Origin: Croceibacter atlanticus HTCC2559
GTDB taxonomy: Bacteria > Bacteroidota > Bacteroidia > Flavobacteriales > Flavobacteriaceae
NCBI RefSeq assembly: GCF_000196315.1
Contig: NC_014230.1
Span: 2,004,001-2,068,000, forward strand
Length of the DNA stretch: 64,000 bases
Direction of reading: 5' to 3'
The translations under genes and the position numbers were made by a program. This document shows, one piece after another, positions 8,472-17,197 of the stretch. Below the pieces are notes generated by a model that was given only the letters and a program-made list of their open reading frames with translations, had not been told where the DNA came from and did not search any database. How positions within the stretch are numbered: position 1 is the first letter of the stretch; every line of letters begins with the position of its first letter.

Positions 8472-10313
8472 TCAAAATGAAGCAGTATCTGTTAGAGATT
8501 TCAGAAATGCGATGAGGTCTTGTTTTTCCGCTTCAGAAAGGTTTAGAGAGTCTTCAGAAAGTGTTTGGTTAGTTACGTTTAAGTCTACGCCATTGCCACC
8601 ACCATTGTTGTAAAAATCGATGACCTCTTCTAAAGTTTTATAAGCGCCATTATGAAAATACGGAGCAGTAACTTCTATATTTCTTACAGTGGTTGTTTTA
8701 AATGCATTTACATACATCCAAGCACTTTCAGTATGTATGCCGTTTGTAATTCTACCTTTATCATCATCTAGTTCTTTGTGTGTTGTTCTTGGGTTTTTTA
8801 AAACACCAAGCACTTCGCTTTCTGAATCTTTATAGTATGGTGGTACTAACCCTGCAAAAGTAGGAGCAAAATGACAGGTAGCACAATTGGCTTTTCCCAT
8901 AAACAGATTAAATCCATTAGCAACAGATTCTGGAATGGTTTGAGATTCTCCTTTAACATAACGATCAAAACTACTATTAAAAGATCTGAGAGAACTTGTA
9001 TAAGATGCCAAGGCTTTTAAAACACGTTCTCTAGATATTAAAGTATCGCCAAATGTGTTTTTAAATTTAGAAGTGTAGGCTTCATTTTTTGATAGGCTAT
9101 TAAGAATTGCTGTATAACTGGAGTTGAATTCGTTTTCATTGAAGATAACATGCTCAGCTTGTTGTTCTAAATTAAAAGCCCTTAAGTCATAGAAAAATCG
9201 ATTAGCATATACTGCATTTAATAATGTAGGTGTATTTCTTTGTAAGGTATCTCCATTTTTAAAGCTTATAGGTTTTGGTAAGCCATCTGTAAAAGCCAAT
9301 TTAGGATTATGGCAAGATGCGCAACTTACAGTATTTGTTGTACTTAACTTGGTATCGTAAAATAAGCTTTTACCTAAAGACGTTAATAATTCAGAATCTT
9401 CTTTTTCTGTAAGGTCTGTATAGAAATAAGGATCTAACAACTTATCATCAAATAATGACGTTGTATTTAAATTCAAGGGTAGTGATTTTAAGATATAGCT
9501 GTAGCTTTCGTCATCTAAAGGAAAATCTCCCAATGTTTTATATAAAGGATCTATAATTTCTTTTAAAAAACCAAGTCTGTCAAAATTTTCGAAATTAGTT
9601 TCATTAAAGTAAGTAGCACCTCTATTTAATATCGACAATGAATGAGTTATCGCCTTATGATGTGATTGCTTATCAATCTTATTAAGATGAAGTGACATAT
9701 TATCTAATACAACCTTAGTCTCGCTTATACCATTTAAAGATCCTGGCGTATCAAATCCACTAATACCCAAGGTAAAAATTCTAATAAGTTCAATTCTTAA
9801 TGCTGTTATTAGTACAGAATGTGTAGGATGTTGTTGTTGTACATTCTTATGTAACCTTAAGCTGGAGAAATAAAGTTTTTTAGTAAGAGAGGCAATGTTA
9901 ATGGCTTCTTTGTGAACATCCTCACTGTAAATTAGCTCATCTAAAATTTGCAATCCTTCTGGCGGCTTAATTTCAGAACGGTTCTTTACGTAAGATACTT
10001 TGTGTAATGGCGCACCATTTATATGAGACTCTATAAACTCTGCATATTTAAAAGCGGTATAAAACTCTATGCGCTTAAAAGAATGTCTTGCGGTAGCTAA
10101 TTGCTCCTTTAAGTTAGACACAGAGCTTTTAGAAGCACTAAATTGTTGAGCTACACTATCCAAAGTTTTAGTTGCATTTAAGAACGCGTTACTGTCCTCA
10201 ATTATCTGAGTAGAGTAGTAGTCGTTATTTACACTAGTTGAGTTATAATTTAGTGTGGTGCCAAAAATAATGGTACATATTAAGAAGTACAGTGTGTAAA
10301 GCTTGAATTGCAT
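8472..10313 (-). CDS. Di-heme cytochrome c peroxidase (MauG/CcpA-like) with long N-terminal domain
   Basis: A 613-residue periplasmic protein if started at the ATG at 10311-10313, which yields the signal sequence MQFKLYTLYFLICTIIFG; a TTG six codons upstream is less likely. The C-terminal part, about residues 295-610, holds two c-type heme sites, CASCH and CATCH, in the spacing of bacterial di-heme peroxidases, which reduce H2O2 with electrons from small cytochromes. The first 290 or so residues are helical, without heme motifs, and contain a GFDTPG motif reminiscent of imelysin-like domains; their role is unknown. It is adjacent to the PhoX-like gene. Confidence 0.85.
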   Translation of the reverse strand: MQFKLYTLYFLICTIIFGTTLNYNSTSVNNDYYSTQIIEDSNAFLNATKTLDSVAQQFSASKSSVSNLKEQLATARHSFKRIEFYTAFKYAEFIESHINGAPLHKVSYVKNRSEIKPPEGLQILDELIYSEDVHKEAINIASLTKKLYFSSLRLHKNVQQQHPTHSVLITALRIELIRIFTLGISGFDTPGSLNGISETKVVLDNMSLHLNKIDKQSHHKAITHSLSILNRGATYFNETNFENFDRLGFLKEIIDPLYKTLGDFPLDDESYSYILKSLPLNLNTTSLFDDKLLDPYFYTDLTEKEDSELLTSLGKSLFYDTKLSTTNTVSCASCHNPKLAFTDGLPKPISFKNGDTLQRNTPTLLNAVYANRFFYDLRAFNLEQQAEHVIFNENEFNSSYTAILNSLSKNEAYTSKFKNTFGDTLISRERVLKALASYTSSLRSFNSSFDRYVKGESQTIPESVANGFNLFMGKANCATCHFAPTFAGLVPPYYKDSESEVLGVLKNPRTTHKELDDDKGRITNGIHTESAWMYVNAFKTTTVRNIEVTAPYFHNGAYKTLEEVIDFYNNGGGNGVDLNVTNQTLSEDSLNLSEAEKQDLIAFLKSLTDTASF

Positions 10314-10328
10314 ATATCTTATTTGCAA

Positions 10329-10336
10329 CAAAAATA
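10329..10336 (-). promoter_or_regulatory. Candidate -7 element (TATTTTTG) for the di-heme peroxidase
   Basis: Exact TAnnTTTG on the minus strand, 15 bases upstream of the ATG at 10313. It overlaps the alternative TTG start at 10331, which argues for the downstream ATG. Confidence 0.45.
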
Positions 10337-10415
10337 TGTGCAGATATAAAAAAGCTCGTTATGGGAGCGTTATGTAAAGATTACGTTATTGAGATATTCA
10401 TAGAAACCGTTTAAT

Positions 10416-10446
10416 TTGGTACAACATATCATTAACCTTACTTTTG
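10416..10446 (+). promoter_or_regulatory. prfB promoter: TTG-N20-TACTTTTG
   Basis: This is the best promoter in the window. A TTG -33 element at 10416-10418 and a -7 element TACTTTTG at 10439-10446 are separated by 20 bases, matching the flavobacterial sigma consensus. Transcription would start near 10453, about 20 bases before the prfB GTG. Confidence 0.65.
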
Positions 10447-10473
10447 AGCTAAATATTTAAACTACTAGCAATC

Positions 10474-11581
10474 GTGATAACCACAGACCACATAAAATCA
10501 CTCCAAAAGCGCGTGGAAAGCTTGAGGAGATATCTTTGACATAGATGCAAAGCGCATACAGATAACCAACGAAGAAGAACAAACATTTGCCCCAGAATTT
10601 TGGGATAATCCTCGTGCAGCTCAAGCTGTAATGAAAGAGCTAAACGTAAAGAAAACTTGGGTTGAAGATTACGAACAAGCCATTACATTTGTTGAAGATT
10701 TAGAAGTTATTTTTGAATTTTACAAAGAAGGCGAAGCAGAAGAAACCAACGTGAAAGAACGCTATGCAAAAGCTAAAGATCTTATTGAAGATTTAGAGTT
10801 TAAAAATATGCTAAGCGAAGAAGGAGACGATTTAAGTGCGGTACTTCAAATTACTGCTGGTGCTGGAGGAACAGAAAGTTGCGACTGGGCAGAAATGCTT
10901 ATGCGTATGTATTTAATGTGGGCAGAAAAGCGCGGATTTAAAATTAAAGAGCTTAACCTACAAAATGGCGATGTTGCAGGAATTAAGACAGTATCCTTAG
11001 AAATTGAAGGGAACTTTGCCTTTGGTTGGTTAAAAGGCGAAAATGGAGTGCATAGGCTTGTAAGAATCTCACCTTTTGATAGCAATGCAAAAAGGCATAC
11101 CTCATTTGCTTCGGTTTATGTGTACCCATTGGCAGATGATTCTATTGAAATAGATATAAACCCTGCAGATATTTCTTGGGACTTTGCAAGAAGTAGTGGT
11201 GCAGGTGGCCAAAACGTAAATAAGGTAGAAACCAAAGCTATACTTACTCACCATCCCTCTGGAATTGTGATACATAATTCTGAAACACGCTCACAACTAG
11301 AAAATAGGGAAAAAGCTATGCAAATGCTTAAATCGCAATTGTATGAGATTGAGTTGCGCAAACAACAAGCACAGCGTGATGAAATAGAATCCTCTAAAAT
11401 GAAAATTGAATGGGGTTCACAAATTAGGAATTATGTTATGCATCCTTATAAGTTAGTTAAAGATGTAAGAACGGCTCACGAAACTGGTAACGTAGATGCA
11501 GTTATGAACGGTGATATAGATGCATTTCTTAAAGCTTTTCTTATGGCTTCAGGACAAAAACAAGAAGAAGATACCCTATAG
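10474..11581 (+). CDS. prfB: Peptide chain release factor 2, with programmed +1 frameshift
   Basis: RF2 recognises UGA and UAA stop codons and triggers peptide release. The gene is split over two frames: 21 codons from the GTG at 10474 (MITTDHIKSLQKRVESLRRYL) reach an in-frame TGA at 10537-10539, and a +1 shift at CTTTGAC continues with DIDAKRIQ to the TAG at 11579-11581, giving about 368 residues, the normal RF2 length. The catalytic GGQ loop is in SSGAGGQNVNK. Low RF2 lets the ribosome stall and shift at UGA, so synthesis is autoregulated. Calling the gene from the internal ATG at 10631 would lose about 52 residues. The modifying enzyme gene prmC is at 55.6 kb. Confidence 0.95.
10525..10540 (+). 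promoter_or_regulatory. prfB programmed +1 frameshift site
   Basis: The elements known from E. coli prfB are present with the same spacing: an internal Shine-Dalgarno-like AGGAG at 10525-10529, then TAT, the slippery CTT, the TGA stop, and C as the following base (CTTTGAC). Confidence 0.93.
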
Positions 11582-11661
11582 TTTTAGAAAAGTTTAAGAG
11601 CATTTTTTTGATGGTCCATATACTTAGCATTATATTATTTAAGAATTTAAAATATATAGTG

Positions 11662-12021
11662 ATGAAACGTATACTTATAATACTTACCATATTAATAGCT
11701 AATACAGTGGCTTTTAACGCCCAAAGTATTACGCAAGAACGTACCAGTGAAGAACTTGAAAAAGAGGTAAGACAACAAACTGAACAACTAGCTTCAGAAT
11801 TAGGGTTAACAGATAAGCAGGCTAAAGAATTTGAACGAAATACAATTAAGTATTCCCTAAAAATAGATGAGGTCTTACAAAAAGACATCCCGAAGAAAAA
11901 CAAGACATTTCAAATTAATGTTTTAGAAGAACAACGTATAAGAGCAACTAGAAATATACTTACAAAACCACAATACGACTTATATTTAAAGATGCTAAGC
12001 ACCAAAGACGATAACAAATAG
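11662..12021 (+). CDS. Small periplasmic Spy/CpxP-like protein
   Basis: A 119-residue helical protein with a signal peptide (MKRILIILTILIANTVAFNA-Q). I use the ATG at 11662 because it begins the signal peptide; the frame is open back to a TTG at 11608. The mature part contains L-T-x-x-Q-like segments (LTDKQAKEFE; ILTKPQYDLY), reminiscent of Spy/CpxP LTxxQ proteins that act as periplasmic chaperones or stress sensors. It is similar in layout to the protein at 12460-12807. arsC follows after 20 bases, so the two are probably co-transcribed. Confidence 0.7.
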   Translation: MKRILIILTILIANTVAFNAQSITQERTSEELEKEVRQQTEQLASELGLTDKQAKEFERNTIKYSLKIDEVLQKDIPKKNKTFQINVLEEQRIRATRNILTKPQYDLYLKMLSTKDDNK

Positions 12022-12041
12022 ATTAACCAATTTAACACAAC

Positions 12042-12407
12042 ATGATAACAATATATCACAATCCAAGATGTAGTAAATCTAGAGATGGCGTAAAAGTTTT
12101 AGAAGAATCTGGGAAAGAATTTAAAACTGTTAAGTATTTAGATGACAACCTTTCTTTTCAAGAACTAACAGAAATAATTGGTAAAATTGGAATACAACCA
12201 ATTGATCTTGTAAGGAAAAATGAAAAGATTTGGAAAGAAGACTATAAGGGTAAAGACTTGAGCAAAACAGATATTGTAAATGCCATGGTTAATAACCCTA
12301 AACTTATAGAGCGTCCTATTGTTGTTACAGATTATGGTGCCGTAATAGGAAGACCTTCAGAAAAAATTGAAGAATTATTAGATAAACCTAATCAAGAACC
12401 AATTTAA
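12042..12407 (+). CDS. arsC: Arsenate reductase, ArsC family (glutaredoxin-dependent type)
   Basis: A 121-residue cytosolic thioredoxin-fold reductase that converts arsenate to arsenite using a single cysteine and glutaredoxin. Catalytic C10 lies in HNPRCSKSR. The three arginines of the E. coli enzyme's oxyanion site correspond to R58 (LVRKNE), R91 (ERPIV) and R104 (GRPSE), so the active site looks complete. No arsenite pump or ArsR regulator is nearby; stand-alone copies may serve other thiol chemistry (Spx/YffB-like relatives), so the substrate is not certain. Confidence 0.85.
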   Translation: MITIYHNPRCSKSRDGVKVLEESGKEFKTVKYLDDNLSFQELTEIIGKIGIQPIDLVRKNEKIWKEDYKGKDLSKTDIVNAMVNNPKLIERPIVVTDYGAVIGRPSEKIEELLDKPNQEPI

Positions 12408-12459
12408 GTTTAGGAATTTCATATAATCCTTGTATATTTAAAATCTTAAAACTAAACTT

Positions 12460-12807
12460 ATGAAACGCTTATTACTAGTATTAGCCCTTGTTGTAGGGTT
12501 TACATTTACAACACAAGCCCAATCTGCAAGCACTAAAAAAGCAGATGTGGCTATTGAGCAAGCTGCTAAAGCTAAGGTTGCAACACTTAAAAGCACTTTA
12601 GATTTAGATGTAAAGCAGGTTAAATTGATGGAGCAAAATCTATCTCAATTTGAAGCTCACAAAAAACAGGTTATGGATGCAGATATTTCTGCAACAGCAA
12701 AATCTGAAAAAATTGCAAAAATGGAAACTTATAGATTAGAGTCTGTAAAGCAAATTCTAACTAATGACCAGTATAACCAATATGTAGCACTATTGGGTAA
12801 AAAGTAA
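12460..12807 (+). CDS. Small periplasmic Spy/CpxP-like protein
   Basis: A 115-residue secreted helical protein with a signal peptide ending TQA-Q. Like the product of 11662-12021 it has an L-D-x-x-Q segment (LDLDVKQVKLME) and a C-terminal QILTNDQYNQY motif, so the two look like diverged paralogues flanking arsC. The lysine-rich helices suggest binding to envelope proteins or membranes. Its function is not known. Confidence 0.7.
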   Translation: MKRLLLVLALVVGFTFTTQAQSASTKKADVAIEQAAKAKVATLKSTLDLDVKQVKLMEQNLSQFEAHKKQVMDADISATAKSEKIAKMETYRLESVKQILTNDQYNQYVALLGKK

Positions 12808-12830
12808 TTTTTTACAACATATTAAATTTT

Positions 12831-12857
12831 AAAAGGCCGCAATTTTGCGGTCTTTTT
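12831..12857 (+). terminator. Hairpin terminator after the small periplasmic protein gene
   Basis: GGCCGCAA pairs with TTGCGGTC across a two-base centre (one G-T pair), preceded by A residues and followed by a run of T. Confidence 0.75.
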
Positions 12858-12932
12858 TCTTTTAACACAATCTTAACTCTTATAGATTTTACATCTCTAC
12901 ACTTAGGTAGTCAAACACACAAAATTAATGTA

Positions 12933-15380
12933 ATGACTAAAAACCTTCTAGTTGCTTTAATAAGCATACTAACTTTTTCTAATTCAATTTTAGCACAACA
13001 GTCTTCTGGAGATGAAGTTACTGTAACAGGAACTGTTGTAGATAAATCTGCAAACATACCGTTGGAGTATGCTACAATTTCATTTCAGAGTATTAATGAT
13101 GCTACAAAATTAACTGGTGGCGTAACAGATGCAAATGGTAAGTATTCTATCCAGGTTCCTGTAGGCACTTATAAAATTACAATCGAGTATATTTCTTTTG
13201 AGCCTTATATAATTTCAGAAAAATCAATAACAGAGTCTACCAGCTTAGGTACTGTAAGTTTAGATTTTGCTTCAGACAGTTTAGATGAGGTTGTTATTAG
13301 AGCAGAAACAACTCAAGTAGATATAAGACTAGATAAGAAAATTTACAATGTAGGTAAAGATTTGCTAGTTCGTGGTGGTTCGGTGAGTGATGTATTGGAT
13401 AATGTTCCTAGTGTATCTGTAGATGTTGAAGGTAATGTGGCGTTAAGAGGAAATGATAACGTACGTATTCTTATTAACGGTAAACCTTCTGGACTAGTAG
13501 GTATTAGTGGTAGTGATGGTCTTAGACAAATACCTAGTGAGGCTATTGAGCGTGTTGAGGTTATTACATCTCCTTCTGCTAGGTATGATGCAGAAGGTAC
13601 TGGTGGTATCTTAAATATAATTCTTAAAAAAGATAAACTTGTAGGATTTAATGGAAGCGTAAATGTGACAGTAGGAGATCCTGCAAACAATACAGCTTCT
13701 GCAAGTGTAAATTATAGAACTAAGGATATAAACCTATTTACCAATACTGGATATTCTTACAGAAAATCTAATGGTGGTGGCTTTAATAATAGAGAAAGTT
13801 TTAATGAGGATTTACAATACAGGTTTGTAGATGAAGACAGAGATTTTGAAAGGCTTAGAAAAGGATTTAATAGCAATATTGGTTTAGAGTGGTTTATTAA
13901 TGAAAGCTCTACTCTTACAAATTCATTCTTTATAAGAAACCAAGACAACTCTTCAGAAAATAATACAATTACAAACCGGTATGAGGATACAAGAGATGCG
14001 TTGTCTAACGCTTCCAGACGTTTTGATACAGAAACAGAAGATGACCAAACATTTCAATATTCTTTAAACTATGTGAAAGATTTTAATGATGATGGCCACA
14101 AGCTAACATTCGATTTTCAATATGAAAAGAGTAGTGAAGACGAATTTTCTAACATTACAGATACAGACACATTTCCTGCCGAGCTAGTGACAGACCAAGA
14201 GCGAGTACAAACTTTGGAAGATCAAAATGAAATTTTACTACAGGCAGACTACGTTTGGCCAATAGATGAAAACACTCAGTTTGAAGCAGGTTATAGAGGA
14301 ACCTTTAATGACTTAACTACAGATTATACAGTATCTGCTATAGATGATAATAACAATTTTATAAGAAATGACTCTTTAAGTAATGTGTTATTTTATGGAG
14401 AGCGTGTAAATGCGTTATACTCTCAATATGGTAAAAAGATTAATAAGTTTTCTGTGTTATTGGGATTACGTTTAGAAAATACTCAAATTACTATAGACCA
14501 GATAACCACAAATAATTTAGCTAAGAAAAATTACACAAACTTATTCCCAACTGTAAATTTAGGATATGAGTTTACTGAAAGTAGTAGTGCAACTTTAGGA
14601 TATAATAGAAGAATAAGAAGACCTCGTAGTCGTTTTATTAATCCGTTTCCATCAAGAAGTAGTGAAACAAACTTATTTCAAGGTAATCCAGACTTAGACC
14701 CTGTATTTTCTGATGGTGTAGACTTAGGATACCTTAAACGTTGGAAAGGCTTTACTCTAAATACATCTATTTATTATACAAGAAGTACAGATGTTTTTGA
14801 ATTTATAAGTGAAGATACTGGCCAAGTTACCAATAATGGAGATGCTGTAGTAAGACGTTTTCCTGTAAACTTAAGCAGTAATGACCGTTATGGTTTTGAA
14901 TTAACATTAATGTACAAGCCTGCAAAATGGTGGACCTTAAATTCTGACTTTAACTTATTCAACTCTAAGACAGAAGGTACGTTTAATGGCCAAGATTTTG
15001 GAGCAGACAACACAAGTTATTTTGTAAGATTAAATAGTAAAGTTACGTTACCTGCAAATATAGATTTCCAGACACGTATGTTTTATAGTGGTCCTAGTGA
15101 AGATGCACAGTCTAAAAGCGAAGGTGTATTTTCTACCAACGTAGCATTAAGTAAAGATATATTTAAAGAACAAGCTACTATTAGCTTTAATGTAAGCGAT
15201 GTTTTTAATAGTAGAAAAAGACGCTCTGAAACCTTTACAGATACATTTTTTAACGAAAGTGAATTCCAATGGAGACAACGCCAAGCTACACTTTCTTTAA
15301 CGTATAGATTTAATCAGAAAAAGAAAAGAGAAAGAGGATACGATGGAGGAGATGATGAAGGTGGAGAGTTTGAAGGTTAG
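12933..15380 (+). CDS. TonB-dependent receptor-like outer-membrane beta-barrel protein
   Basis: An 815-residue outer-membrane protein with a signal peptide ending ILA-Q. Residues about 28-115 form a carboxypeptidase-regulatory-like (CNA-B-like) beta domain, about 120-235 a plug domain (AIERVEVITSPSARYDAEG), and about 245-800 a large barrel of the 'outer membrane beta-barrel family' type. The C-terminus has a short Gly/Asp/Glu-rich tail after the last strand. No SusD partner follows, so it is not a classical SusCD polysaccharide system; substrate unknown. It is transcribed alone, with its own terminator. Confidence 0.88.
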   Translation: MTKNLLVALISILTFSNSILAQQSSGDEVTVTGTVVDKSANIPLEYATISFQSINDATKLTGGVTDANGKYSIQVPVGTYKITIEYISFEPYIISEKSITESTSLGTVSLDFASDSLDEVVIRAETTQVDIRLDKKIYNVGKDLLVRGGSVSDVLDNVPSVSVDVEGNVALRGNDNVRILINGKPSGLVGISGSDGLRQIPSEAIERVEVITSPSARYDAEGTGGILNIILKKDKLVGFNGSVNVTVGDPANNTASASVNYRTKDINLFTNTGYSYRKSNGGGFNNRESFNEDLQYRFVDEDRDFERLRKGFNSNIGLEWFINESSTLTNSFFIRNQDNSSENNTITNRYEDTRDALSNASRRFDTETEDDQTFQYSLNYVKDFNDDGHKLTFDFQYEKSSEDEFSNITDTDTFPAELVTDQERVQTLEDQNEILLQADYVWPIDENTQFEAGYRGTFNDLTTDYTVSAIDDNNNFIRNDSLSNVLFYGERVNALYSQYGKKINKFSVLLGLRLENTQITIDQITTNNLAKKNYTNLFPTVNLGYEFTESSSATLGYNRRIRRPRSRFINPFPSRSSETNLFQGNPDLDPVFSDGVDLGYLKRWKGFTLNTSIYYTRSTDVFEFISEDTGQVTNNGDAVVRRFPVNLSSNDRYGFELTLMYKPAKWWTLNSDFNLFNSKTEGTFNGQDFGADNTSYFVRLNSKVTLPANIDFQTRMFYSGPSEDAQSKSEGVFSTNVALSKDIFKEQATISFNVSDVFNSRKRRSETFTDTFFNESEFQWRQRQATLSLTYRFNQKKKRERGYDGGDDEGGEFEG

Positions 15381-15402
15381 TACAGCTAACTCTCTACAAC
15401 AG

Positions 15403-15438
15403 AAAAACCCTTCTAAAATTATTTAGAAGGGTTTTTTT
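15403..15438 (+). terminator. Hairpin terminator of the beta-barrel gene
   Basis: AAAACCCTTCTAAA pairs with TTTAGAAGGGTTTT and is followed by more T residues. It lies 22 bases after the stop at 15380 and could also serve the convergent small gene. Confidence 0.8.
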
Positions 15439-15461
15439 ATAAAATAAAGCTAAATAAGATT

Positions 15462-15638
15462 TTAGCTATTTGCCTGTTTTTTAGCTTTACGCTCAGCTTG
15501 TTTTTCTTTTACCATTTCCATAATTGCACCACCAATCCAATAAGGAATAAAAGATGCTAAAAATATCATTAACCAAAAACCGATGGTTAAAATAGTTAAG
15601 AATGCTAAAAAGCCTAAGTATTGGTCAAAATCGAACAT
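15462..15638 (-). CDS. Small membrane protein of unknown function
   Basis: A 58-residue protein with one or two hydrophobic segments (about residues 7-40, including FWLMIFLASFIPYWIGG) and a basic C-terminal tail (KEKQAERKAKKQ). The ATG at 15636-15638 is preferred; the frame extends to a TTG at 15665. It is too short to assign, but the hydrophobic helix followed by a cytosolic Lys/Arg tail is typical of real small inner-membrane proteins. It sits alone between two terminators. Confidence 0.6.
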   Translation of the reverse strand: MFDFDQYLGFLAFLTILTIGFWLMIFLASFIPYWIGGAIMEMVKEKQAERKAKKQANS

Positions 15639-15756
15639 AACAGTTTTTTTCGTAAAGTTTGTCAAAGATACTAAAGCTGGTAAATGTTATGCAAGTGATA
15701 AGGCATTTTTTTCAACATAGAAATTAACAAGAATACTTTTTTATGCCTTTTAAGTA

Positions 15757-15790
15757 AAAAAGCCTGCCTTTTTAGGAAGACAGGCTTTTT
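15757..15790 (-). terminator. Hairpin terminator of glyA
   Basis: AAAAAGCCTG and CAGGCTTTTT arms are separated by 14 bases that can themselves partly pair. It lies 20 bases past the glyA stop. Confidence 0.75.
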
Positions 15791-15810
15791 AGAATATCTA
15801 TAAAATTAGA

Positions 15811-17085
15811 TTAAACAACAAATAAAGGTTTGCCGTTCATCATATCATGAATGCTATTTTTAACAGCATCTAACTCACTATCATTTTCAATATTATTAAT
15901 TACACGGTCAATATACTCTACAATAGTTTTCATATCATCTTCAACCAAACCTCGAGTAGTAACCGCAGCAGTACCAATACGTATTCCTGATGTTACAAAT
16001 GGCGACTCAGTATCAAAAGGAACCATATTTTTATTTACAGTAATTTCTGCTTTACCTAAAGTTTCTTCAGCAAGTTTACCTGTTACATTTTTATTTCTAA
16101 GGTCAATAAGCATCATGTGGTTGTCTGTTCCGCCAGAAATCACATCATAACCTCTTTCAACAAAAGCTTCTGCCATAACGTGAGCATTCTTCTTAACCTG
16201 AACCATATAATGTAAAAATTCATCTGTAAGCGCTTCACCAAAAGCAATAGCCTTTCCTGCAATTACGTGCTCTAAAGGTCCACCTTGGTTTCCAGGGAAA
16301 ATGCCGCTATCAAATAAAGAAGACATCTTTTTAGGTTTGCCACTCTTAAATGTTAATCCAAATGGATTATCAAAATCTTCACCCATTAAAATCATACCAC
16401 CACGAGGACCGCGTAATGTTTTATGAGTAGTTGTTGTACAAACGTGACAGTGAGGAATAGGATCAGATAGTAAGCCCTTTGCAATTAAACCAGCAGGATG
16501 CGCAATATCTGCCATTAAAAGTGCGCCTACGCTATCTGCAATTTCTCTAAAACGCTTATAATCTATCTCTCTTGAATAGGCAGAAGCTCCTGCAATGATA
16601 AGCTTAGGCTGTTCGCGCTCTGCAATTTTCTGAATATTATCATAATCTAATCGTCCTGTTTCACGTTCTACACCATAATGAACAGGATTGTATAATTTAC
16701 CAGAGAAGTTTACTGGAGAACCATGGGTTAGGTGACCGCCATGAGATAAATCAAAACCTAAAAATTTGTCACCTGCATTTAAGCAAGCTGCAAAAACTGC
16801 AGTGTTAGCTTGAGATCCAGAATGAGGTTGTACGTTTGCCCAAGAAGCTCCAAAAAGTTCCTTTGCTCTATCTATTGCAATTTGCTCGACAACATCTACA
16901 ACTTCACAACCACCATAGTAACGCTTACCAGGATAACCTTCGGCATATTTATTTGTAAGTACAGACCCAACAGCTTCCATAACTTGGTCACTAACAAAAT
17001 TTTCACTTGCTATAAGCTCTAAACCATTTGTTTGGCGTTCTTTTTCTTTAGAAATTAAATCGAATATTTCAGTATCACGTTGCAT
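15811..17085 (-). CDS. glyA: Serine hydroxymethyltransferase
   Basis: A 424-residue PLP enzyme interconverting serine and glycine and supplying one-carbon units on tetrahydrofolate. I start it at the ATG at 17083-17085 ([11 protein letters not shown]), as in the family; the frame is open 15 codons further upstream. The N-terminal [12 protein letters not shown] motif and the PLP lysine in [14 protein letters not shown] are present. The length is normal. It is divergent from fumarylacetoacetase and followed by its own terminator. Confidence 0.96.
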   Translation of the reverse strand: MQRDTEIFDLISKEKERQTNGLELIASENFVSDQVMEAVGSVLTNKYAEGYPGKRYYGGCEVVDVVEQIAIDRAKELFGASWANVQPHSGSQANTAVFAACLNAGDKFLGFDLSHGGHLTHGSPVNFSGKLYNPVHYGVERETGRLDYDNIQKIAEREQPKLIIAGASAYSREIDYKRFREIADSVGALLMADIAHPAGLIAKGLLSDPIPHCHVCTTTTHKTLRGPRGGMILMGEDFDNPFGLTFKSGKPKKMSSLFDSGIFPGNQGGPLEHVIAGKAIAFGEALTDEFLHYMVQVKKNAHVMAEAFVERGYDVISGGTDNHMMLIDLRNKNVTGKLAEETLGKAEITVNKNMVPFDTESPFVTSGIRIGTAAVTTRGLVEDDMKTIVEYIDRVINNIENDSELDAVKNSIHDMMNGKPLFVV

Positions 17086-17111
17086 AGGAGGTAAATCTTT
17101 AATTGAAAGCC

Positions 17112-17119
17112 CAAAAATA
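17112..17119 (-). promoter_or_regulatory. Candidate -7 element (TATTTTTG) for glyA
   Basis: Exact TAnnTTTG on the minus strand, 26 bases before the glyA ATG at 17085. It lies inside the longer open frame, supporting the shorter glyA start. Confidence 0.45.
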
Positions 17120-17152
17120 ACAAAAAGCAAGTGTAAAATTGTCTTTAATGTA

Positions 17153-17160
17153 TATATTTG
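17153..17160 (+). promoter_or_regulatory. Candidate -7 element (TATATTTG) for fumarylacetoacetase
   Basis: Exact TAnnTTTG match 37 bases before the ATG at 17198. No TTG -33 element at the right distance was seen. Confidence 0.45.
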
Positions 17161-17197
17161 ATTACTTTATTGCACAACATATAAACATATAAACTCT

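Noticed and set aside
10631-11581. prfB annotated from the internal ATG at 10631 as a complete 316-residue protein
   Set aside because: This start lies inside the conserved N-terminal domain; the GTG at 10474 plus the +1 frameshift gives the full RF2 length.
13343-13690. A 115-codon antisense frame inside the beta-barrel gene
   Set aside because: It overlaps the plug-domain coding region and has no start context or similarity to known proteins.
15851-16150. A 99-codon frame antisense to glyA
   Set aside because: Complementary to conserved glyA codons; a shadow frame.
17086-17092. AGGAGGT beside the glyA start taken as a ribosome binding site
   Set aside because: It is on the plus strand, while glyA is on the minus strand, where it reads ACCTCCT.
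17086-17130. Fifteen-codon upstream extension of glyA
   Set aside because: A -7 promoter element lies inside it and family members start at MQRDxxIF.
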